Shown here one piece after another: positions 35,504 through 44,212 of a DNA stretch of 64,000 nt. Made by a program: the position numbers and the translations under genes. The stretch spans positions 33,530-97,529 of the forward strand of contig NZ_AUCU01000021.1 in assembly GCF_000429925.1 (NCBI RefSeq), given 5' to 3'. Below the pieces are notes generated by a model that was not told the origin of the DNA, did not search any database, and was given only the letters and a program-made list of their open reading frames with translations. This DNA comes from Desulfatirhabdium butyrativorans DSM 18734 (GTDB taxonomy: Bacteria > Desulfobacterota > Desulfobacteria > Desulfobacterales > Desulfatirhabdiaceae). Numbering within the stretch: position 1 is the stretch's first letter; every line of letters begins with the position of its first letter.

Positions 35504-36102
35504 GTTCCGATGCAGTCTGTCTGGAGAATTTCCCGCCTTCGATAACAATCCATTGTGTGATCCAGAACCATGCCGGTGGCCTGCATGTGGGCATAGCAGA
35601 TGATCGGCCCGAAAAACCCGAAACCCCTCTGGCGCATGTCCCTGCTCAACGCCCTGGCTTCCGGGCTGGTGACCGGGTAGTCGGCCATGGTGTGCAGGGT
35701 GTTGACAATGGGCTTGCCGTCTACGAAGCGCCAGATGTAGGCGTCGAAGGAGCCGAACGTTTCCTGAATCTTCAGAAACGCCCTGGCGTTCTGGATGGCG
35801 GCCTGGATCTTCTTCCGGTTTCGAATGATGCCGCAATCGGTCATCAGCCGCTCGATGTCGTCTTCGTTGAACCGGGCCACCCGGTTCGGATCCCATTGGG
35901 CGAAGGCTTGCCGGTAATGGTTTCGCCGGGACAGGATGGTGTACCAGGAAAGTCCGGCCTGAGCCGATTCGAGGATCAGAAATTCAAAGAATTTCCGGTC
36001 GTCATGGACGGGAACCCCCCATTCGGTATCGTGGTAGTGCACATAATCCGGTTTGGACAAATCCACCCAGGGGCATCGTTTTTGTGCATGAAAATCGTTC
36101 AT
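35476..36102 (-). CDS. tag: DNA-3-methyladenine glycosylase I
   Basis: Base-excision repair enzyme that removes 3-methyladenine from DNA. The 208-residue protein has the family's start RCPWVD (zinc-ligand Cys10), YHDTEWGVPVHDD, FEFLILESAQAGLSWYTIL and the closing zinc ligands in DHTMDC. About nine residues beyond the usual end (SSLKGNPD) are encoded by a family A repeat, which also supplies the stop. A single gene in its own orientation. Confidence 0.93.
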   Translation of the reverse strand: MNDFHAQKRCPWVDLSKPDYVHYHDTEWGVPVHDDRKFFEFLILESAQAGLSWYTILSRRNHYRQAFAQWDPNRVARFNEDDIERLMTDCGIIRNRKKIQAAIQNARAFLKIQETFGSFDAYIWRFVDGKPIVNTLHTMADYPVTSPEARALSRDMRQRGFGFFGPIICYAHMQATGMVLDHTMDCYRRREILQTDCIGTSSLKGNPD

Positions 36103-36233
36103 GGCATGACCTGCGCATTGACTTGTTTTCGGCGATGGACGTAATATGGATCGATTCGCAAAAAGCCGCTGTCGCCACGATTTCGGTTATTTCCGGGCCT
36201 GAGCATGGGGGCGGACCCGGGGAATTTCGAATA

Positions 36234-36367
36234 CGATTGAGCCAATTGCAAAAGTCCTTCTGCGTCATTCCGGCGAAAGCCGGGGTCTATAACACTTTTT
36301 AAAATGTTCGGATTCCGGCTTTCGCCGGGGTGACGGAAAATGGGGGTTCTGCAATTGGCTCGATTAC
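36234..36367. repeat. REP-like repeat family B, copy 4
   Basis: The outer arms GATTGAGCCAATTGCA and TGCAATTGGCTCGAT enclose GTCATTCCGGCGAAAGCCGG and the inverted CCGGCTTTCGCCGG, with an AT-rich centre. It lies in the 412-bp gap between tag and asnS, which holds no other gene. Confidence 0.8.
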
Positions 36368-36419
36368 GACAACGATTACGACAACGACAACGACAACGAC
36401 AACGAAAACGAAAACGATT
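36361..36419 (+). repeat. Hexanucleotide tandem repeat (GACAAC/GAAAAC type)
   Basis: About nine degenerate hexamer units of the form CGACAA, shading into CGATTA at the left and CGAAAA at the right, follow the REP element about 95 bases before asnS. Such tracts can change length by slippage. Confidence 0.75.
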
Positions 36420-36514
36420 CTTTCGAACGTTGCGGGGAGGGGGTTTTCAAGATAATCAAAACGTACCCATCTATCCCTTAACCCTTACCTTGCATTGCCG
36501 AAAAGAGAAATGCC

Positions 36515-37882
36515 ATGAAACGAACCCGAATTGCAAGCCTTCTTGCCTCCGAAAAACCGATCGAGGATGTATGTCTGATGGGATGGATCAGGACACGCCG
36601 GGATGCCAAGGGCTTTTCCTTCATCGAACTCAACGACGGCAGTTGCCTGAAAAATATTCAGGTCATTGCTGCCGGTGAACTTCCGGAATACGAACGTGTT
36701 CTGGCATGCGGCACGGGAAGCGCGCTCCGGGTCACCGGAAATCTGGCCGTATCTCCGGCCAAGGGTCAGCGATGGGAAGTCCATGCCAAATCGATTGCCG
36801 TGCTGGGTCAGGCTCCCGAGACCTACCCGCTTCAGAAAAAACGGCATACCGATGAATTCCTGCGCACCATTGCGCATTTGAGGCCCAGGACCAACAAGTA
36901 TGGTGCCATGTTCCGGATCCGATCCGAAGTGGCTCTCGCCATCCACCGGTTTTTCCGGGATCGGGGTTTCCGATACGTGAATACCCCCATCATCACGGGA
37001 TCGGACTGCGAGGGTGCGGGTGAAATGTTTCGGGTGGCGACCCAAAAGGCGCAGGGACAAGTGGACGGCATTCAGCCGGAATTCTTCGGCCAGGAAGCCT
37101 ACCTGACGGTATCGGGGCAGCTTTCCGCCGAAATGCTCGCCCTCGCCCTGGGGGATGTCTATACTTTCGGGCCGACGTTCCGGGCGGAAAATTCCAACAC
37201 GAGGCGCCATGCGGCGGAATTCTGGATGCTCGAGCCTGAAATGGCGTTTGCCGATCTGTCGGACAATATGGAACTTGGCGAGAGCCTGATCACCTATCTG
37301 GTGCGCCATGTGCTGGATGATTGCAGCGAGGATATCGGGCTGTTCGCCCAATATGTCGAAAAGGAGCTGATGAAACAGCTCGAGCGGATCGTCTCGGCGC
37401 CCTTTGCCAGGATCACCTATACGGAGGCCATCGATCTGCTGCAGCGTTCGGGCCGATCCTTCGATTATGCGCCATCCTGGGGCATCGATCTGCAGACCGA
37501 GCACGAGCGGTTTTTAACGGAGACGCATTTTGGCGGGCCTGTCATCGTCACCGGCTATCCAAGGGGCATCAAGCCGTTTTACATGCGTGTCAACGACGAC
37601 GGCAACACGGTGGCCGCCATGGATATTCTGGTGCCCGGTATCGGGGAGATCGTCGGAGGAAGCCAGCGCGAGGAGCGGCTCGATGTGCTGGAGGGTCGGA
37701 TGCGGGAGCTCGGCATGAACATGGATGCCTACTGGTGGTATCTGGATTCCCGGCGTTTCGGAAGTGTGCCGCACTGCGGTTTCGGCATGGGCTTCGAGCG
37801 GGTGCTCATGATGCTGACCGGCGTGGGCAACATCCGGGATGTCATCCCCTTTCCCCGGACGCCGGGAAGCATTGCGTTTTGA
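36515..37882 (+). CDS. asnS: Asparaginyl-tRNA synthetase
   Basis: Class II synthetase of 455 residues. The N-terminal OB-fold for anticodon binding (about 1-110, VCLMGWIRTRRDAKGFSFIE) precedes the catalytic core. Motif 2 is FRAENSNTRRHAAEFWMLEPE, cut here as FRAENSNTRRH and EFWMLEPE, and motif 3 is GFGMGFERVLMML. The NTRRH and ITGSDCEGAGEMF segments favour AsnRS over AspRS. Upstream lie the hexamer tract and a 34-base sequence shared with the motA upstream region. Confidence 0.94.
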   Translation: MKRTRIASLLASEKPIEDVCLMGWIRTRRDAKGFSFIELNDGSCLKNIQVIAAGELPEYERVLACGTGSALRVTGNLAVSPAKGQRWEVHAKSIAVLGQAPETYPLQKKRHTDEFLRTIAHLRPRTNKYGAMFRIRSEVALAIHRFFRDRGFRYVNTPIITGSDCEGAGEMFRVATQKAQGQVDGIQPEFFGQEAYLTVSGQLSAEMLALALGDVYTFGPTFRAENSNTRRHAAEFWMLEPEMAFADLSDNMELGESLITYLVRHVLDDCSEDIGLFAQYVEKELMKQLERIVSAPFARITYTEAIDLLQRSGRSFDYAPSWGIDLQTEHERFLTETHFGGPVIVTGYPRGIKPFYMRVNDDGNTVAAMDILVPGIGEIVGGSQREERLDVLEGRMRELGMNMDAYWWYLDSRRFGSVPHCGFGMGFERVLMMLTGVGNIRDVIPFPRTPGSIAF

Positions 37883-37937
37883 TGCGCTGGGGTTTTTCAT
37901 ATCCTGAAGGAATCTTTACGCAGAAAGATACAATTGG

Positions 37938-38026
37938 TCACTGAAAGGCCAGCCTGATTCGGGCCAGCGCGCCGCCTGCCCTCCGGCTCAGGTTGTAACC
38001 AAAACCGGGTTTCCGTTCAGGCACTA
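37938..38026. repeat. Repeat family A, copy 5
   Basis: The order is CACTGAAAGGCCAGCCTG, CTGCCCTCCGGCTCAGGTTG and ACCGGGTTTCCGTTCAGGCACT. The left end is diverged and the right end is well kept. It lies 55 bases behind asnS and ends 19 bases before the DUF4160 start. Confidence 0.75.
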
Positions 38027-38045
38027 TGTATTCCAGGGGGGTATC

Positions 38046-38264
38046 ATGCCGACAATCTGCATGTTTTATGGAATTTTGGTTTCAATGCTGTATGACGACA
38101 ACGTTCGTCACCATTCACCTCATATCCATGTCAGGTATGCAGGTGAAAAAGCCGCTGTATCCATCGAAGACGGCATCGTTCTGGCGGGCAGCCTTCCCTC
38201 TCGTCAGTTGAAGATGGTCCAGGCATGGATTGAAATCCATAAGGATGAGCTCTATGCCGATTGA
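38046..38264 (+). CDS. DUF4160 domain protein
   Basis: A 72-residue protein with the DUF4160 pattern: PTICMFYGILVSMLYDD, then HSPHIHVRYAGEKAAVSI, and a final helix VQAWIEIHKDEL. AGGGGGG precedes the ATG. Function unknown. It stands directly before a DUF2442 gene, a pairing seen in many genomes and sometimes discussed as toxin-antitoxin-like; that role is inference. Confidence 0.85.
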   Translation: MPTICMFYGILVSMLYDDNVRHHSPHIHVRYAGEKAAVSIEDGIVLAGSLPSRQLKMVQAWIEIHKDELYAD

Positions 38265-38328
38265 GAATTGACTGTTTCCGGAGAAGAACCTTTCCGGATT
38301 GAACCGCTTCGATAAAAAAGGGGGGAAC

Positions 38329-38652
38329 ATGGCGATTCTGCTGGATGTTGTATCGGTTCGTGCGACACGGGACTATATGCTTTATCTCGAATTCGAGAAC
38401 GGTGAAAAAAAAATGTTCGACATGACATCCCTGATGGACAAGCGTCCTTTTGTTCGGCTGAAGGGTTCCCCGCTTTTTTTGGCGGCACGGGTGGCATATG
38501 GGACTGTCTGCTGGCCTGGAAATATCGATATCGCGCCGGAAACCCTGTATGACCTCTCTGTTCCTCTGATTGAGGCTGAATCCAGTATCAGATTGCAGCC
38601 TTCGGACACCCATCTCCCAGGCTTCCCAGAAACCGGAGCGCCAAAAGCGTGA
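38329..38652 (+). CDS. DUF2442 domain protein
   Basis: A 107-residue protein with the DUF2442 fold signature (a VRATRDYMLYLEFENGEKKM start, PLFLAARVAYGTVCWPG, and NIDIAPETLYD). The ATG at 38329 follows AAGGGGGG; an upstream ATG at 38299 is less likely. The last 65 bases overlap, antisense, the end of the SpoIIE phosphatase gene, so the C-terminal 20 residues (rich in Pro/Ser) are probably a recent extension. Confidence 0.82.
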   Translation: MAILLDVVSVRATRDYMLYLEFENGEKKMFDMTSLMDKRPFVRLKGSPLFLAARVAYGTVCWPGNIDIAPETLYDLSVPLIEAESSIRLQPSDTHLPGFPETGAPKA

Positions 38653-40546
38653 TGTCGTCAAACTGCGGCGCAGATCCGGCGTGCTGGCGGACACGGGCCA
38701 GGACGGCTTCGACCATTTCCCGGGGATGGGCTTCCTGGAAAGATTGCAGGGTCTCGACCATTGGCTTTTCCCCGAAGAGACGCTCCTGAATGTCGATGGC
38801 ATCCGTTACCCCGTCGGTATACAGGAAAACGGCATCGCCCGGCCAGAGCAGCAACTCTTTTGATTCGAAAATCCCTTCCTCCAAGATTCCCAGCGGGCAT
38901 GCCGGCTCGCAGTCCAGGGCTTCGATTCGGCCATCCCGGCCGGCAATCCGGAAAGGCAGGTTGTGCCCGGCATTGCTGTAAGTCAGCCGTCCCGAAGAAA
39001 GGGTCAGGACAGCCAGGAACATCGTGACAAACATCATCGATGGATTGTCTGCGGCCAGATCCCGGTTGACCATGGTGAGCACCTGTCCCGGGTCGATGCC
39101 GCTGATGGCTCTCGTCTTGACGAGGGTTCGGGTGATGGCCATGAACAGGGAAGCCGGTACCCCTTTTCCCGAAACATCGCCGATGACAAAACAGAAATGA
39201 TCCGGATCCAGGAAAAAGAAATCGTAGAGATCGCCTCCGACTTCCTTGGCAGGCACCAGGGTGGCATGCACGCAAAACTGCGGGCATTCCGGAGGCCCGG
39301 GGAACGTGCGCGGCAGAATGCCCATCTGAATGTCATGGGCAATCTGCAGTTCGCTTTCGATCCGTTCCTTGGCGGCCGTGGTTTCGGTCAAATTCTGGAT
39401 ATAACTTTTGAGGGAAGCCTGCATCCGTGAAACGGAATCGCTCAACACCCCAACCTCATCGCCGGATGAAGGCGGCGGAAGGGCTTTTTCAAGATTGCCG
39501 GAGGAAATGGTGCGAACGGCTTCCGTCAATTTCCGGAGCGGACGGGTGATCGATCCGGAGATGGACCAGACGACAACACCCAAAAACAGCAAGCCCACAA
39601 TACCCAGCAAAACGACGATGGCGTTCAACCGGGTAATGTCCGCCAATGCCTCCTGTCGCGGAAAAAACACGCCGAGTGCCCATCCCGTGGTGTGCACGGG
39701 CGCATAGTAGAGAAATCCGTCGACACCATCCACCGGGTCCCGAAAAGGCGCCCATCCGGTTTCGCCCGCGATCATGCGTTTTCCGACGGTTTTCATGTCC
39801 TGGGTGGATGGACTTTCGATGCTGAAAATGGTTTCGTTCATCACCCAGTCTTTGTGGGGATGGGTCAGGAAGGTGCCGTTTTGACTGATCAGGAATCCAT
39901 AGCCGGTTTGCAGCACGTAAATAGCATCGACGATGCCGTAAAGCCATTCCAGGGAGATATCCGCCGTCAGCACGCCTTTGAACACCCGTTTACCGCCATC
40001 CATCCCGTAAAACGGTGTGGCGCAAGTCGTCATCAGGATGTTGCCGGCGCCTTCGTCGAAATAGGGCTCGGTCCAGACGGTTTTTTCCAGCACCCGGGGG
40101 ATTGCATACCAGTCTGCGTACAAATACCGATATTCACCCGAACCGATGTCGATCCGCTTCAATTGCCCCTTGTCCCGGAACAGGTACGGAGAGAAATACA
40201 GGCGTTCCGGGTCGAAAGCATAAGGCTCGAAGGCAATGGCGCATCCATATACCTCTCCGTTCCTGCTGACGCTGTCTTCCAGGACGGCATCGAGAGATGT
40301 CTCGCTCATTTGGCCATGTTCGATCCAAACCGAAGCGGTTTCCGTCATTCGCTGGATGGGGGCCAGTACCGTATCGATGTGGTTGACGATGTTCAGCGTC
40401 AGGTTTTCGGCGCTGTGTTCCAGATTCGTCAGAATAGCCCGCCTCGAAAACCAGTAATTGGCCGAAACGGCGATCAGGAATGTCCACACCACCCCGGCGA
40501 GAACGGAAAAGCCGAGTTTGAAGGCGATTCCCCTATTGCGAAACAT
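38588..40546 (-). CDS. Membrane sensor with dCache, HAMP and SpoIIE-type PP2C phosphatase domains
   Basis: A 652-residue signalling protein. A membrane helix (about 11-32) is followed by a periplasmic dCache-like sensor (about 35-300, with TEPYFDEGAGNILMTT and VLQTGYGFLISQNG). A second helix (about 308-330), a HAMP linker and a short coiled coil come next. The C-terminal PP2C domain (about 415-652) keeps its metal sites in VGGDLYDFF, GDVSGKGVPA and YTDGVTDA. It would dephosphorylate an anti-sigma-factor antagonist, none of which is encoded nearby. The start overlaps the binding-protein gene by 14 bases. Confidence 0.9.
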   Translation of the reverse strand: MFRNRGIAFKLGFSVLAGVVWTFLIAVSANYWFSRRAILTNLEHSAENLTLNIVNHIDTVLAPIQRMTETASVWIEHGQMSETSLDAVLEDSVSRNGEVYGCAIAFEPYAFDPERLYFSPYLFRDKGQLKRIDIGSGEYRYLYADWYAIPRVLEKTVWTEPYFDEGAGNILMTTCATPFYGMDGGKRVFKGVLTADISLEWLYGIVDAIYVLQTGYGFLISQNGTFLTHPHKDWVMNETIFSIESPSTQDMKTVGKRMIAGETGWAPFRDPVDGVDGFLYYAPVHTTGWALGVFFPRQEALADITRLNAIVVLLGIVGLLFLGVVVWSISGSITRPLRKLTEAVRTISSGNLEKALPPPSSGDEVGVLSDSVSRMQASLKSYIQNLTETTAAKERIESELQIAHDIQMGILPRTFPGPPECPQFCVHATLVPAKEVGGDLYDFFFLDPDHFCFVIGDVSGKGVPASLFMAITRTLVKTRAISGIDPGQVLTMVNRDLAADNPSMMFVTMFLAVLTLSSGRLTYSNAGHNLPFRIAGRDGRIEALDCEPACPLGILEEGIFESKELLLWPGDAVFLYTDGVTDAIDIQERLFGEKPMVETLQSFQEAHPREMVEAVLARVRQHAGSAPQFDDITLLALRFLGSLGDGCPKAAI

Positions 40547-41606
40547 CGTTCATGCAGCCTTTCGAAAAATAATCGAAATTGGGTGTCCCGGTGATTCGAT
40601 GGCAGTCTTCCAGCACGCGGGAGACCCGAACATAATCCGATACCTGGAGCACCCCCATCCGCTCGGATGGATTCCTGGGCAGGATCAGGGACTTCATGCA
40701 GGAAAGCATCCATGCCTGATGGCTCCGGCTGGCGGGAACCGATTCCCGCCGCATGGCGGCCAGCACGATATCGATGGCTTCTTCGGGATGATCGAACGCA
40801 TAGCGCCATCCGTCAAAGGATGCCTGGACGAAGCGGCACAACGTGTTTTGACGGGAAACCCAGGTGTCGCCCATCGCAAACAAACCGTCTTCCGGAAAAT
40901 CCAGATCCGTTTCCGAAAAGAAAAACGGCTGCAACTGTTCGGGATCGACCCCGTACATCTGCAGGGTATGGTATTCATTATACCACATGACCAAAGCGAG
41001 CTCCGAACCGCCTCGCAGGAAGATATTGAGCGTGTTGGCCAGGGTGATGGGCTGAACGGCAATACCGTTGCGCTCGAAAAAGGCCAGGGGCTGGATCTGG
41101 AAATCGGATGGCCACATGGCGATTTTTCTGCCGTTCATGTCCCGGATACTGTTGATGCCGCTCGATTTTTTGGAAACCATCATCAGGGCGGAGCGCTGAA
41201 TGACCTGCGCCAGGTGGCCGATATCGACGCCGTCGGCAGCCAGTTGTACGGCGCTCGAGAGCCACATCGATACGATATCTGCCCTGTGATGGATCAGATA
41301 GTCTGTCGCGGAGCGATCCGGCCCGCCCGGAATGATTTCCAGATCGATTCCGGCGCGACGATACAATCCTTTTTCGAGGGCGACGTAATATCCGGCAAAC
41401 TGAGCCTGTGGCCGCCATTGCGGCAAAAAGGACAGTTTTTCCAACGGAGGAGGGTTTCCGGCATGGGTCAGGGAAGTGAAAACCAGGAGGGCAAGTGCCA
41501 TGCAACAGGCGGAGGCTCCTTGAAATGCATGACGCCATCCGCGGCCGATACCGGGCCCCTTGCCGGTTTCAGGAAACGATAACAATCGCATTGCATTCAA
41601 TCGCAT
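40533..41606 (-). CDS. NMT1/THI5-type ABC substrate-binding protein, copy 1
   Basis: About 357 residues with a signal peptide (hydrophobic ACCMALALLVFTSL then THA). The mature part has the NMT1 pattern LSFLPQWRPQAQFAGYYVA, GLYRRAGIDLEI, the DIVSMWLSSAVQ segment and a MNGRKIAMWPS motif. Substrates of this family include thiamine precursors and sulfonates. Its end overlaps the SpoIIE phosphatase gene by 14 bases, so the two proteins are made together. Start ATGs at 41606 and 41591 are both possible. Confidence 0.85.
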   Translation of the reverse strand: MRLNAMRLLSFPETGKGPGIGRGWRHAFQGASACCMALALLVFTSLTHAGNPPPLEKLSFLPQWRPQAQFAGYYVALEKGLYRRAGIDLEIIPGGPDRSATDYLIHHRADIVSMWLSSAVQLAADGVDIGHLAQVIQRSALMMVSKKSSGINSIRDMNGRKIAMWPSDFQIQPLAFFERNGIAVQPITLANTLNIFLRGGSELALVMWYNEYHTLQMYGVDPEQLQPFFFSETDLDFPEDGLFAMGDTWVSRQNTLCRFVQASFDGWRYAFDHPEEAIDIVLAAMRRESVPASRSHQAWMLSCMKSLILPRNPSERMGVLQVSDYVRVSRVLEDCHRITGTPNFDYFSKGCMNDVSQ

Positions 41607-41646
41607 CGTGTTTGGTGACCATTGCCGATCTCCGGCAGTTTCAGAC

Positions 41647-41722
41647 AAGTTCGCGCCGCATCGCAAAACAGTCTGCCCTCCGGCTCGGGTTGTAACCAAA
41701 ACCGGGTTTTCGTTCAGGCACT
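41647..41722. repeat. Repeat family A, copy 6
   Basis: CAAGTTCGCGCCGCATCGCA, CTGCCCTCCGGCTCGGGTTG and CCGGGTTTTCGTTCAGGCACT follow the family order. Read leftward, the terminal TAGTGCCTGAACG begins with the stop codon of the second binding protein. Confidence 0.75.
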
Positions 41723-42695
41723 ATCGTATCAGAAACCGTTCCACATGAACCGGTTTGGTGATGATCTTTCGGCTCAGGAGGATTTGCTCGGTCTGTTTCC
41801 ATGCCGCTTCATCGATGGCCCCGACCGCAGCAACGCCATCGGGACGGACCAGCTTTCTGGTTTCTGCCAACTGCTCGGCCATGATTTCAGGGGCCGTGTC
41901 GCGATCGAACCGTGCGAGCGTCTGAAGTGCGTCTTTTGCATGGGCTGGATCCATTGCTTCTTTCCAGCCTTCCAGCAGACCGGTTCTGAACCGGTGAACC
42001 CATTCCGGATGATCGGCAAGCAATTTGCCGGAGGTGATCACCGAATTGGCGACAAAGCGGATGCCGAGTTCTTCCGGGTTGAACAGGGCGGTTTTTTCGC
42101 CGGCCTGATCGAGTTTCTGCCGGATGATCACTGCCTGCGCGTTGACGTAGACAGGCCACAAATCCACCCTGGCCTGATAGAACGGGGTATAGTCATAGCG
42201 GACACTGTAGAGGCGCACGTCGTTTTCCCGGATGCCCGCCTGCGCCAGGATGGTGCGCATGATGGTCTCGTCGTTTCCGCCGTAGGTGATGCCGATTCGT
42301 TTGCCTCGGAGGTCGGATGCCCCATCGATCCGGATTTTTTCAGGCCGGTACATCCACTGCAGGGGATTTTTCTGGAAAAGCTGGGCGATCACCACAATGG
42401 GCGAACCTTTCGAGAGTGCTCGGATGATCTGGTCCGCCGAAGCCACGCCGAATTGTGCATAGCCCATTTCCAGCTCTTTGATGGGATCCCGTTCGGGGCC
42501 GCCTTCCTTTACGGATACCTTCAGGCCTTCACGGTCGAAAAATCCTTTGGCCTCGGCATAGACGTCTCCGATGACACTGACATTGTAGAGCCATTTGAGC
42601 CGATAATTGATCTCCTCGGCGTGCAGCGGCGAAACCGGGTGGATCAGCGCCATCAGAACAAGGACAAATGGTGTGAGGACGGGATGATGTTTCAT
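41721..42695 (-). CDS. NMT1/THI5-type ABC substrate-binding protein, copy 2
   Basis: A 324-residue periplasmic protein with a signal peptide (PFVLVLMALIHPVSPLHA). The mature part starts INYRLKWLYNVSVIGDVY. It has AKGFFDREGLKV, the GYAQFGVASADQI loop and LRGKRIGITYGGND, the same fold as copy 1 but clearly diverged. Its stop codon TAG is the first triplet of a family A repeat. It lies between the permease and copy 1, so one transporter serves two binding proteins. Confidence 0.87.
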   Translation of the reverse strand: MKHHPVLTPFVLVLMALIHPVSPLHAEEINYRLKWLYNVSVIGDVYAEAKGFFDREGLKVSVKEGGPERDPIKELEMGYAQFGVASADQIIRALSKGSPIVVIAQLFQKNPLQWMYRPEKIRIDGASDLRGKRIGITYGGNDETIMRTILAQAGIRENDVRLYSVRYDYTPFYQARVDLWPVYVNAQAVIIRQKLDQAGEKTALFNPEELGIRFVANSVITSGKLLADHPEWVHRFRTGLLEGWKEAMDPAHAKDALQTLARFDRDTAPEIMAEQLAETRKLVRPDGVAAVGAIDEAAWKQTEQILLSRKIITKPVHVERFLIR

Positions 42696-42762
42696 GGCGG
42701 TTGCAACAGACGTCTGGGTTTCGGTTGCGCGGCGCTCGGGCCCGGTCGGACGGCGGCTCGAT

Positions 42763-43509
42763 TCACTGCTCCATCCGGCGCTGGATGATGCCGCCGATCC
42801 ATTCCACCGTGGTCAGATACAGCGATGTGGCGATGCCGATCCAGAAAAGCGCCACGATGATTTTGGCCATATCGCTCTGGTACAGGGCGATACGGATGCT
42901 GTAACCGATTCCGGCATTGGATGCAATGAATTCCGCAACGATGGTTCCCACCATCGCCATGGTGGCGCTTCCGACAGTCACGGTCGTCAATTTGCCGATG
43001 TTTTCGAACATCCGGATCCGGACCTGCAGCCCCCGGGAAATCTTTCCGCTGATGCGGTAGAAATGCTCGATGTCCTCGACGGGTTCGGAGAGCACGCCCA
43101 TCACGGTCAGCAGCAGGGGGAAATAGCAGATCAGAACGGAGATGATCAGTCGGCTCAGGAGCCCATCCCCGAGCAGGATGAAAATGATCGGGGCAACCGC
43201 AACGATCGGATAGGACTGGATGTTGTACGCGGCCGTTTTGACCAGGGCGCCAAATGCGCTTTTTCCTGAACCGAGGATACCGATGGCGAAGGCGAGCACC
43301 AGGGAGATGGCATGCCCGAGGATGGCGATCGACAGGGTATCGAGAACATTTTCCAGATAGCGGCTCGCCACCGCCGTTGCCGTTTGGAGAATTTCTCCAG
43401 GCGGCGGGATGATATAATCCGAGAGTCTCAGGGCGTATTTGAGGGCCAGCAACCCTGCCAGCGCCAGCAGGTAGAGCAGCAGAAACTGCGCCATCCGGTT
43501 ACGTAGCAT
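42763..43509 (-). CDS. ABC transporter permease (SsuC/TauC-like)
   Basis: A 248-residue inner-membrane permease with about six helices. The EAA-type loop is located around ISGKISRGLQVRIRMFENIG, followed by GTIVAEFIASNAGIGYSI, both typical of the sulfonate/nitrate/taurine group. The ATG at 43509 has GGAG seven bases upstream; an upstream TTG at 43515 is less likely. It overlaps the ATPase gene by 11 bases. Confidence 0.9.
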   Translation of the reverse strand: MLRNRMAQFLLLYLLALAGLLALKYALRLSDYIIPPPGEILQTATAVASRYLENVLDTLSIAILGHAISLVLAFAIGILGSGKSAFGALVKTAAYNIQSYPIVAVAPIIFILLGDGLLSRLIISVLICYFPLLLTVMGVLSEPVEDIEHFYRISGKISRGLQVRIRMFENIGKLTTVTVGSATMAMVGTIVAEFIASNAGIGYSIRIALYQSDMAKIIVALFWIGIATSLYLTTVEWIGGIIQRRMEQ

Positions 43510-44197
43510 GGGCAATCTCCAACAGAATCGCCTCCAGGGGCTTCGATGCCATGGCCGTTCCGGCGCCGGTTTCGTTCAACCCGCACACCGACACGACCTG
43601 GGGAGTTTTCGGGGCGCTTCGCAGGATGACAATCTCATCGCAGTACCGGCTGACTTCGAGCATGTTGTGGGAGATATAGATGAAGCATCGCTGCGGGAAA
43701 ATCGATTTGATCTCGGAAATGATCACGCCCCGGGTGGTTTCATCCACATTGGCGAGACTTTCATCGAGGACGAGCGCATCGAAAGGTTGCACGAGATAGC
43801 GGGTGAGATTGATCCGGTTTTTCTGACCCAGGGAAAGCCTGCCGAAGCGGGACTGCAGGCAGCTCTGCAACCCGAATATAGCGATGAGCCGATCCAGAAG
43901 TTCGAGGAAAGCTGTCGGGGTGGTCGATCGGAGAATATCGCCTGCACTGGCCCAGTTGGGAAGACGTTCCATGTTGTGGGTATAGAAAATGCGCTGGATG
44001 CCGTCGAATGTGATCCGTCCTTCATATCCGGAAATCTCGCCTGCAATCATGCGGGCCAGGGTGGTCTTGCCGGCGCCTGAATGGCCGAAAAGCGCATGGA
44101 ATCCGGGCCGCTGAAACTGGAAATGCACGTCGTTAAAAATGAGGGCCTCGCTTTCCGGATAACGGTAGCGCAGATTGTCGCATCGGATGATCGGCAT
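43499..44197 (-). CDS. ABC transporter ATP-binding protein
   Basis: A 232-residue ATPase with Walker A GHSGAGKTT (about 38-46), signature LSLGQKN, Walker B DALVLDES, and the H-loop SHNML. The signature deviates from the usual LSGGQ at the third position. With the permease and two NMT1 binding proteins it forms an importer, probably for a thiamine-precursor-like or sulfonate-like compound; the substrate is inference. Confidence 0.9.
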   Translation of the reverse strand: MPIIRCDNLRYRYPESEALIFNDVHFQFQRPGFHALFGHSGAGKTTLARMIAGEISGYEGRITFDGIQRIFYTHNMERLPNWASAGDILRSTTPTAFLELLDRLIAIFGLQSCLQSRFGRLSLGQKNRINLTRYLVQPFDALVLDESLANVDETTRGVIISEIKSIFPQRCFIYISHNMLEVSRYCDEIVILRSAPKTPQVVSVCGLNETGAGTAMASKPLEAILLEIAHAT

Positions 44198-44212
44198 GGT
44201 CGGTACGTGGCC

